Shown piece after piece: positions 12,401-24,400 of a stretch of 64,000 nucleotides of DNA. The DNA comes from Eupeodes corollae (lineage: Eukaryota; Arthropoda; Insecta; Diptera; Syrphidae), in assembly GCF_945859685.1 (NCBI RefSeq), contig NC_079149.1, forward strand, positions 25,889,118 through 25,953,117, in the 5' to 3' direction. The position numbers were made by a program, and so were the translations under genes. A model generated the notes under the pieces. It was not told where the DNA came from. It ran no database searches and saw nothing but the letters and a program-made list of their open reading frames with translations. The number at the start of each line of letters is the position of its first letter. Within the stretch, counting starts at the first letter, position 1.

Positions 12401-15400
12401 ATATCCATACTTCTATACAACATTTTCCCGACAACAGCAGTGACGAAGATTCTTCAGATGATAAGCATGAGGTTAACAGATGCAAAAATCTTCCGCCTCT
12501 ATAATATATTCCAGTGTCTGGTGTATCCGATTGGGAATTAGAAGATAACATTTCTCTATCCCAGATGGCACCTCCCTCGAATAGAATTGCGAGAGCTGAA
12601 AAAACCTAGAGGCGGAATGGGTTTTTGGAAAAAGGTGATAACGAAACCGTATTCACAATACAATACAGTTCTACAAGTACTTGTTCACAGAAGAAATGTT
12701 CAAATATATAGAACAAAAAACAATCAGATACTCCTGTGAAAAAACGTCCCGAAAAATTGACCATATAACAACAATGGAACTTGAACAGTTTGTTGGTATA
12801 TGCCTTTACATTTGCATTGTACAGTTACCATCAACTAGGCTTTATTGGAATGACAGCCTAGGTTCCCAAAAAATTAACTCTGTAATGGCATGTAACAGAT
12901 TCGAAGAAATAAAAAGGTTTATACATTTCAACACCAACTCGACGCAAGTACCCAAAGGACAACCAGGACAAGATCCCCTTCATAAAATAAGACCATTCTT
13001 GGATAAAAAAGGCAGAGACTCCTTACTGTTCCTAGAGAAGAATATATGGCAGTAGATGAACAAATTATACCAACCAAAAGCAGATCATCTATGCGGCAAT
13101 ACAACAACAAAAAACACATAGATGGAGATGTCAAAATTTTGTTTTCAGTGGTAGCTCTGGGTTCAGGTACAACTTTGAACTTTATACTTGAGCCTAGGGA
13201 CATGTACAGTTGTACACCGATTTGCCAAAAATTAGTACATTCAGTGACGTTGTTGTTCGACTGCCGAAAACTATTCCCGACGGATTCAACTACAAATTAT
13301 TCTTTGACAACTGGTACTCGTCCTTACCGCTGTTGACTTATCTGGCAAAGACGGCGTTTTTACCTAGGAACCATAAAACAAATCGGATTCCGGGTTATCT
13401 TGTTTTATACTATAGAATTCAAATTCGATCAAACAAATTCTACCACAGAGTATTCTTCCACATGATTGACATGAGAGCCATGAATGCGTGGCTATTGTAC
13501 AGACGAACGCTTAATGGTTCTTAGGCGTGGCTGCCACTAACAGATTTCAAGTGCGCGGTAGTCGAAGATCTATGACATGTCAGCAAACTAAACACAACTA
13601 ACAAACGTGGACGACGCACTTATGTCATGGAGAATAATCTAGAATTGAAGAAATTGAAACGACCTGTTGCCATAATGCCATCGAAGGACGTTCGATTAGA
13701 TCAGTTAGACCACCTTCCTGTTTTGACCATAAGTCAGCGGTGTAAGGTTCCAGACTGCCATGAAAGATCTCATGTGGAGTGACGAAAACGCAAAGTAAAT
13801 CTTTGGTTGAATGAGAAAAGAAACTGTTTCACAATATTCCATAATAATACACAATTTTTTGAATAAATAGTTGATTTCATTTATTGAACATTTTTTCGTT
13901 ACTTTTCTGTTCAATGTCCAAACCGAAAATCGCAAAAATCTTTTCAAAAAAATCTAAATTCCTGAAACAAGTGTTTTGTTAATTACACGGGTCAACACGA
14001 ATTTTGAGTCTGAGTTCTGTACCTCTGATTTTCATTACTTATGCCTAACTAATTAAAGAAAAAATATTTTTATCTAATAAAGTTTGCTTTTGTAGTTACT
14101 ACAACGAAATTTTAATTTTTATGAAAAAGCTCTATTTTTTAATTTCAATTATATGTAAAAGGAAAACAGTTTTGAATTCACATATTTTTATTGACTTTAA
14201 TTATACTAGACGGCATAAATAAACCCACACATACAAAAAAGAATACAAAAAAGACTTTAAAAATGAACAGATTTGGTATTTCTTCTGTGTAAGTTGGAAC
14301 TTTCTCGTATGAGCCCCCAAATGTAGTCACCCATCATGTTTTCATTACATTGTCCTTGATAACGCTCCCCTTGCTCTTCTGAATATGCACCTAAGTTGTC
14401 TTTAAATTTATCCAAATGAGCATGTAGCATGTGGACTTTCAAAGACATTCTGCAACCCATAACTTTTTGGAAGACATTTTAGGCCTCACGACACATAAAA
14501 TACGTTATTCCTTTGCAAAGCGCACGCGCACACTGCGGTTGACAGATCCTCACTCCCGCTTCACACCCACAGCCCCCCTACCCCTCTCCAGCATCTTATA
14601 TGCAACGGCTCCTAAAAAAACTGCTAAAACACTATAATATTTCGTTTTACATTGTGTAACGGTACAAAAACAAACTTTATTTATCATAAATGGAGTTCCT
14701 GCTTTTTTTTCGATGTATACAATCAGAAAATATTCACTAAATAACAGACTCAAAGAAAAATATTTTTTTTGTTGACTTGTGTTATTAATTAATCCTTGAA
14801 GAAAAAGAAAAATCATCAAAAAAAAAAAACAATGTACAGTCGCCATTTTGAGATAAATTGTTTCATACAAGTTATTGTTATTATTATAAAGGGTGGTGTT
14901 TTAGTTATTATCTTTTTGGCAACACTGGTTTAAACAGCTGATGCACGTTTCGTGTTTTTTTCACTGCCTTACATCTTCAGTTTGGTCTATAATTTAACCA
15001 TGAATAATCTTATAGGCGAACAACGCTTGCAAATTATTGAATTTTATTATCAAAATGAGTGCGCTGTTAAGAAAGTTCATCGCGCGCTTCTTCCATTTTA
15101 TAGTGGCTTACGGAAATATGGCCAGGGTACGTAAATAAGCAGAATTGTCGATTTTGGAGTGAATGTCAGCCAGAAGCATTGCAAGAGCTACCACTGCATC
15201 CAGAAAAAGTCACAGTTTGGTGCGGTTTATGGGCTGGTGGCATCATTGGACCGTACTTCTTCAAAGATGGAGAGAATCATAACATTACTGTGAATGGTGA
15301 GCGCTACCGTGAGATGATATCCAACTTTGTTTTGCCCAAAATGCAAAAGCTTGACTTGCATGACATGTGGTTTCAACAAGACGGTACCACATGCCAAACA

Positions 15401-18400
15401 AAACGGGCAAGAATGGACTCATTGAGAGGCGAGTTCAGTGAACATTTCATGTCATGTCTATACAGACAAGCCCGCTTCAATTGACGCATTTGAAGACAAC
15501 ATTGAAGCATTTATTCATAAGATTCCGGCCGAAATGTTGGAAAGAGTATGCCAACACAGGACTAAGCGGATGGAACATTTGAGGCTCAGTCAAAGTCAAC
15601 ATTTGCATGAAATAATCCTCAAACATTAAATTATATGGACCGTACTATTGATTCAAATAAAGAATACATGCATTTTTTGAACTGTATATGTTTTTTTTTG
15701 AAAAACTTTCCTATAGCTTTTAAAAAGTATTATCACTGATATTTAAATGAAGTAGTAAAGAAAGGAAGCCTTAGGGAATGAATCAAAAGAACGCAATGAA
15801 AAGATTGCATTCATTTGAATTGACTCTTCAAAAATGTATGAGTGATGAAATCGTCATAAGTGAATTTCAGTTCCTATTTTTACAACTTTTGGAAGATCCA
15901 TAAGTTATAACTACATAACTCATAAAAAAACACAAAATTGAAACTTATATGAAATATGATCTTTTTAAAGCTCTGGTTATAAGAACATGCATTATGAACT
16001 GGACCTCGAGCTCAAAAAAAATTGTCTACAATAAATAAAACTTGCATGCTACATAAGATGCTATAATAATGTACGTAACGTAACGTATGTATGAATAAAT
16101 AAGTATATATACAACATGTCTGACACCAATGTCAATACAAGAAATTTTAGATTAATTCACATTTTATACAGATGCATCGGAATGAAGCATGCAACGCAGC
16201 ACTCAGCCTGCGGCGGCAACCAAACTACCTAAAAAAGGCAGAGCGGCAACGGCGGCGGTAGCATGCGTCGTTGTCGTCTTGGTATCGATAACTTGACGCG
16301 CGTAAAATACACTTCTGTCAAGCCATATAAAAGAAATTATAATCTCAGGCTCTTGACCGTTTAAAATATTTAAATTAATTTGCATATTTTTATTGGATAC
16401 TATAACTTATAAAAAGAGAAAAACACATAAAATACGCTCAAGTCGGAGAGTTTGTTGGTTGTTGTTGTTTTTTGAATTTATTTTTTGAATGATATGTTAC
16501 CTGTGATGTTGAATTACTATTCACATGATTGTTTAACGTTGGTGGTGTAGGCGGTGGACCAGATGGACTGCTATGTGAGTCGCTCTTGAAGAACATCTCA
16601 CGCTTCGATTGCAGCTGTAAGTAGAAAAAAAAGAAAACAAAAATGAATTAAATATTTAAATTTAAAAAAACATAATGAATAATAAAAAACCAAACTATTA
16701 TTAAAGCTTCCGATTCATTTAGGAGTCAATAGTTATTAAGGTTAAGTTAATATATTTATGTACATTTTTGATATTATGGTAATCAAAAAGATTGACATTT
16801 CCAATAAACATACTAAAAGTTTATATAGAATGTACCTCAGTACACCATCAATCAATATATTTATTTATTTATTTATTTATTTGTTTAGAGAGAGTGAGAG
16901 ATAATGGATATTTTTGTACATAAAATGGGGGGGTTGTAAAACAAAACCATGGTCATTTCACTTAACATGCATATTTAATTATAATCAATTTTATTTCTCT
17001 TTGATGCATAATCCATTACACGAAACACAACCGATGATGTATCGTGGTTTCAGGAATTTGTTTATACACAAAACACGAAAAGAATCAAAACATGGAAATG
17101 ATTGCATATTCAAAGTTAACATCAAAAAAACGGGACAAAATATTGTTCAAAGGGTGTTTTTTCTGTTTCACTTATTTTATCAGCTTTACAGACAAAAGTG
17201 AACTCCCATCATGAAGATAAATGTCCCCACCCTACAAGATGTATGACAGCATTTTTGTTTGACAGTTGAAAATAGGTAGAAAGGAATCATCATCATCATT
17301 ATCATTTTATTGGAAGATATCGTTTTATTTTCCTAAGATGATAAATGTATCTATAAAGTCATTATCAAACATTAGAAAGCAGTTAAGGAGCTTCTCGTGT
17401 CGTCTTTAACGACTTGGGATGATGCTGAAGTGTGATATTCGATCGATGATAAAATGTGAGACTTAGATATCGATGCAAACAAAAATAGCAATTTAAGGTG
17501 TATTTTCTATTTTGATGATAAGATGGCTCTTGTTATATCAATCCTCTTAGAATCGATTAGTTTTTTGAGATTTTCATTTTTGATTTTTAATACCTTTTTA
17601 TTGAAACTGACTCACAAGTTGATTTCTTATTTATTTTAAAATTGTGACTTGAACCAATTTTTTTTTTAAAACTAAGCGCACGACAGTAAATGCTAAAAAG
17701 ATGACATGTATAGGGAGTATAAGAGCTCCATCACTCTGAAGAACCAATTATATAACTAATTAGCATAAGCATAAGTTCTTTTGTAGGTCAAACTTATATC
17801 AAACAGCTTAAAACCAACAAAGAAAACTGACATAAGTTAAGTTTTAATATGTTTTGATACGACAGTAGGGTTTATGTGCATTATATTGTCTAGACGAACG
17901 ACGACGTCTTTCGTCACGACCGACGGGCGGCGACACATCAAAAAGCTATTCTAGATCTTACACTGAATGGTATACTTTGAAAAAACGTCTTGAGATGATT
18001 TTTTATGAAGGTTTTTGAAGCTATGTACAAAAATCTGCCTATTGCCAAATTTTATTTCTGTCAAAATTTAAACTTAAGTATTTAATGTGAAATGAATGAG
18101 GCATGTATTAAGTCTATATTGCAAAGACACATTTTGGATTAAGTTGATAATCACGGTTGATGGCGGTTTTTCCGAAGAAGGTACCTTGTTTTTTTGTATC
18201 ACATGGATAGGGAAAGATCTAAATGTACCTTTTAGCGTGTTTTAAATCACATAAAAGAGTACTCTGATTGTTTGGAAGCTTAGTTCGAGTATTAATTTGA
18301 TAGAATCAAGAAGTATGGGTAGGGTAAGAAACTAACCAAGGACGAAATAGGCCAAATTCTAGCTTCCCGGTGCCTTGGCAAAACCATCCGTTTTACAGCC

Positions 18401-21400
18401 ACCAACATTAGAAGAAGTTTAAATGTTGTATACAATTACCTCAAGGACTCAGAGAAGTATGGAAAAAAAACACAAAGGAAGAGTCAAGAAAGCCATATAA
18501 TTTAAGGGAAGGCGGGCGATAGTGAGAGCTATTTCAAATTCAAGGTTTTTCACTATTAAAATCAAGGCCGACACTAGCGTAAATGCTAGTAGATCGACTG
18601 TTGCTCGGGTGTTACAGGAGGTAGACCATATAAGACACTAAATGAAGAAAAGACTTCATTGTATGCTGCACGCAAGAGCCAACGCCTTAATTTTGCAACA
18701 AATCATCAGGGGGAATCGATCTTGGCACACCTTCGTCTTTTCCGATCAAACAAAAATTAATTTGTACGGACCCTGATCTGCTATTTTCATGATATAAGAA
18801 AGGAAGACATCTATTTTGAAAAACGGCACAGCAAAGGTGCAATGGAATGGGGAGCAATCACCTATTACGAGACAGTGGAGCTGGATCTTCAAAGCTCTAA
18901 AATGACGGCAAACACTTAAAAATCGATTTTGGAATGAGCTTTTCCGCAATTTTCTGAATTATTTGGTGGACAACGATGGACTTTCTAATAATGGGTTAAT
19001 ACATTCTACACGGAAAAAAAACCTGGGTTTAGGGGTAAAATGTGAACCTATCACCATGGTCCCCATATTTTCTCGACCTGAACATCATGAAAAACGTGTG
19101 GGGCTGGCTTTCAAGAAAAGTATACGAAGTAGGACGGGACGGACACATTTCGCAAGATTTTATGACAGCACTCTATAAGGATGCCCTCCTTAACCAAAGA
19201 GATAACTGAAGCCATAAAATTTCGCTCAATTTTTTGACAGTATTCTATTCATACACCATAGCTTGCTTAAAGGGATTTAAAATTCAACAGGCAGCGCACA
19301 TAACTAAAGCTTATTTTAATATATTCAATTAAACCAGTATTTACCTAAACCATCAGATGTTTTGGTATTTCCTTTACTTTAAAGGGTCTTACAAGTAAAT
19401 TTAGATCTTGTCCCTATTCTTGTGACACAAAAAAAACACGTACTTTTTATGACCTTCTCAAAGCTTGTATTTATCAACTTAATCCAAAAATCCATGTGAC
19501 ATGAAGTGTATTTTAAAAACTAAGTTCAAACAGAGGATTTTCTAAAGTTAATTTTTGGTACTTTTAGTTTGGCATAAACCTTTCAAGACTTAAAGTATAA
19601 TGGTAACTTGATCAAAGTTTTTGCTTTTGTTAATTTTTGGTGGATTAAAAATACTTTTCTCTTAATTTTTGGTCATAAGTAGACCATTTTAGCTTTGATG
19701 TATAAACATTAAGTACGAGTATATCACGTCATTTGGTAAATTTTGTTAAGCTTTTAAGTCAAAGACTCTTTTTGGTCTTTTAGTAAATTCGAAATGCGTT
19801 TTGAAGGGGAATCAAGAAAGGGAATTTGCGCCCCTACTAAGATTTGAAACCAACTTTTCATTTATTTAAAGCTAAAATAACGCTAGGAACTGATAGCAAA
19901 TGCAATAATTTTGCTGAAATATATTTTTAGATTTAGAAAATCATCTTTCAGATTTTCTAGATTTGTAAAATTTTCAACTTCCCATAGGAATTTATTGTAA
20001 TCGGTTTGATTTTTAGAATTGGAAATTTTGACAATATCTATAGTATCTAAATCAAAGACTTTTAAAAAGATGCCTAAGTGTGCCTGCTTACGTGCGTTTA
20101 TGAAGCTTTCAAGAACCAGTAGAGATCTAATGGCAAGTCTGACTCAGACGTACAGAACGACCCCAAAAATTGAAATTATTAAAACACTTTTGCGATGACT
20201 GGAAATTCAAAATCGACTCTCAGAAATGCGAAACTATTCTGTTCAGGACTCCGCTGTATGGAGCCTCAAGGGATACGAGAAAGAACTGGAAAAATCCCGT
20301 GATCGTTGGACCAAATCGATAGCCACTGGCGAATAAAAGTGTAGTAAAGTACCTTGGCATCTGGTTTGATCAGTACTTGTATTTCGACAGACATATGAGT
20401 GCTGCTCTGGCCAGCGCTAGGGGTGAATTTATCCTGACAAAACGGTTGATTTTTAGCAGCTATTATGCGGCCGAAATCTCTGTGACGTTGCCTTGGACTA
20501 CGCAGAACACCAGAGTCGGAGTACAAACATTATTATTCCAACCAGGTTCTATACAACAGAGCGAACATTTACAGAATAGATAACTTCTTGCTGAAGCTTG
20601 GTAGGGGTCACATTGCGAGAGCGATGTCGTCGACTAACAGCTACTTTTTTGGGCTTACTACCCCAACGAGTACTACGAAAGTTCAGGTTTAAATGGCAAC
20701 ATTTCGCCCGAAGCTTTTCTCTATTTAGACACTAGAGGGCTGATACAGGATAGGGATGCGGTTCCGCTAATCTACCACGTCAGCCGTAAAACTGTAGATA
20801 GGCGACTCCTTTACAGTCGAGACGTCCTCGCACTGGATGGAGCTAAACGCGTTCGGTTTAGTGGGGCTGTTTCCGATAGGGACCGAAGACATAGGGTGAG
20901 GCAGGAGAACCAGTTTTGGTGGCTTCAAATTGAGAATGTCATTTAAAGTTGTCAACATAGTTGTCTACAAGTTGGCTTACATAGGTTTAAGGATTAGGTT
21001 AGGGACAGTCAGGGTGACACCAAAAAAAATTATTAAAAAAAAACTTAAAAAAACACAAAATAAACACACGGAAAAAACACAGACAAAACAAAAAAGCTTA
21101 TTGTGGCTGTTCTACTTTTTAAATAGTTTTTAACTAACATGGCGTTAAATAAATCCCAACATTATCAAATTGAAGAGAAAAATTCTTATTCGAGTCAAAA
21201 ATCACGCCAAGATTCTTTTGATTAGTTAATCTCATCAAGAACTGATTTTCAATTTTGTAATCAAAACATATCGGATCCTTTATTTAAGAAAACGTAACAA
21301 TATTGCACTTTTTTACATTAAACCATTTTTAAAACACTATTTGGTAATAATATCAGTATCACTTGAATTTTACTAGCATCTGATGAAGAACTTACAGAAC

Positions 21401-24400
21401 TAAAAATCTTGAGATCATCAGCATATAAAAGACATCTAGAACTTTTAATTGTATTTAAAAATAAATATAATAATTCGATAAATCATTTATAAATAAAATG
21501 AAAAGGAGTGGACCAAGATGACTACCTTGGGGTACACCGGAAAAATTGTGTATTCCACTGGAAAGAACACTACACACACCAATTTTAACATATTGTCTTA
21601 GTCCAACCAAATAGATTCTGATCCATTTAGGAGAAAATAAGCCAGAAGTCATTTATTACTGAAGAGAAAAACCCAATTGTTTGAAACACTTTTTTTGACG
21701 GTTTTTGTTGGAAACTGTTCTTTGAAATAGTACGCTTGAGAGAAACTCGCTTAAGTAATAAAAGGATACCTGAATAATGTTATTTTCAATAAAATCGTAT
21801 ATTTTTATCGAAAATCTTTTTTCAAGTGACACAAAAAAAATTTATCAAAATGATCACAAAAATTTGCTGAACGCCTTTAGTTTTACGGTTTCACATTTTT
21901 ATCAGGATAATACAAAAAATGAATATAATTGTTATTAGTTTTGAATCTCCTTTCCACTTAAATACAATTTTCAATCCGGTTGATTGCATTTTTTTCACTT
22001 AAGTGTGGGTCGTCTAAGTGGAAGACCTGCTTAAGTGAAGGAAGGGCCATAAGATTCAGCTGTTTCTCTTATTATTTTACTAATTTTGAAAACTATTTTT
22101 CTTTTGTTTTTCAAAAAGTTGTTTTCTTTTTCGGCACGCATTTCAAAAGGAAATTTTGTTGGGTAAAATAATAAACACAAAACTTTGAAAATAATATTAA
22201 GATTTCCGCTATCATGACTATTCAGTTCGGGCGAAATGTAACACGTTTAACAGCTTAAAATTTCACTAAATTTTTGGAAGCAAAGAGTAAGAAAACAGTT
22301 AAAATTCACTTTTTTCGAAGAAATTGTTTATTATTAACATACATTTATTAATTTTTTTTTTATTTTCAAAATCAATCAGCACTAAGCAAAAATATGCTTT
22401 GCTGAAAATGCAAGGAAACGCTGACATTACGTCAAGTTTGACCAGGTCGAATTCCAAGGTATTTTATTTCTAAGGAAAAAGGCCCGTTAGTTTTTAAGTT
22501 TTATGTTCAACAAAAAACGCAGGTTTAGCTTTCAGTTTCTGTTTCCAAAACAAATTATTTGTCAAACTGTCAATTCTCAATTCTAAGTGAATTCTTTTTC
22601 GGGCAAAACTACTGATAGTTTTTTAGAATTAGGATGAACAAAAATATTACGGGTGAACGATTTTTTGAAGACTTTTGTACGGAGTTTCAAATTAAATAAC
22701 GCGTTCTTAGATATTGATTATCTTAACAAAACATTTTACTAATATTATGACAGCTGACAGCTAAGTTTGACAGGTGTCAAATTCCAAATTCAAGTGCTAC
22801 CAACCTAAAACTACGAAATGTATGAACTTTTGCAAGCAAAAGATTGTTTGGACTAAAGTATCTACAGAAATTAACTACACATGACTGTTTCGATCTACCA
22901 CACCCTTTTCAATGCACTTTTAATGATTTTGGCGCCATTGTTCTTTGTTATTTTATATGAATGATTGTAACGTAAGTTTTTTAAATTGTAATTCAAAACA
23001 CAAATTGAATTATAAATAAATGTGTCTAAACTATAGATACTAACAATATTAATTACATCAATTATTTGATTTAGAAATCAACTCAAGTACCACTAATTAG
23101 ATCATAAAATTTAATGTTCAAAAGACAAATGAAATGCACATCTGTTTTTCGTTATGGTTTAGAAATGCCATATTTTCAAAATCTCAATAAAGTAATATAA
23201 TCATTTAAAATCAATACCGAAACAAAAATTAAATTAACGATAATAAATGCAATCTATTTAATAATTTTGTACAATAAGTTTTGCATATGTAATGACCCAT
23301 TTAATTGTTGCACCAACATAACCTTGATTCTTGAGGGTATATCTACAACAATATGTGTAGTTAATTAGTGCAGTTAGTCAATTACACACTTTATACCTTG
23401 ACTTCATACAAGGTGGAGCAAAATTAATACAATTTTGAGTAATGGACATCTTTATTTGGGCCTCCGCCGCCGGTAATTGTTTATACTAGAGTCAAATGTA
23501 CTTTTTAAGGGTTGTTTACGTACATAAACCACGAATTCAGGTTACCCCAAAATGGTTATAAACCTTTCTTTCCAATACTAAAATTCCAAGAGGAGTATAG
23601 GGCTTAATTTTTTGAATTTTTGGTTACTGCAGTTGGCAATTTAACAAGAAATATCAAATATGATTGATATGATCTAATCGTTCGAAAGTGTGATTAATTT
23701 TGCGCCACCTTGCACATGAATGATATCATTTCTTAGAAGTTTTCATACAGTCTATGTCTCTGCACTGTTGTCAATCAATTAAAAAATAAATACTCTAGAA
23801 AATATTTTCATCAAAGGGTGAAATTAAATTTATTTAAATTGTTTCATCAATTTAATTCAATTTTTACAAATTTTACATTTTTCAATGTGAACATTAAAGT
23901 GACTTCAAGTTCTTCAGATGGATTACGCAAAAAAAAAAGTAAATGGAAACAAAAATTCTCCCCTTCTTATCAATGCGGTTTACCACATTTTTTAAAATAT
24001 TTTTTTGTTTATTTTATTATTACTCATTTCCCATGTTTATGAGTATTTTAAGTCAATATGATAGTAATTCTCAAAAATTTATATGAATATTCCATAATTC
24101 TTATGTTTGATTCATGAGTCTATATATATCTAGATACAGTTTGTCTATATGAGAAGACGAAGCTAATTGTTTTAATAGGGGCGTTTTTGTAAAGCTCTTT
24201 AGAAATAGTTCACTTAATTTCACTCATTCACTCACGTAATATTTGAAAATTAAAAAAAAAAGTTGAAACAAAATTATCGTAAACACAAGAATTTAAAGGG
24301 TGTACACATTTCAAAGCTGCAACAATTATCATAAACACAAGAAAACTAATGAGTGAAAAACAGGCACTTGAAAAGTGACAGTAGCTGTCAGATGAAAAAG

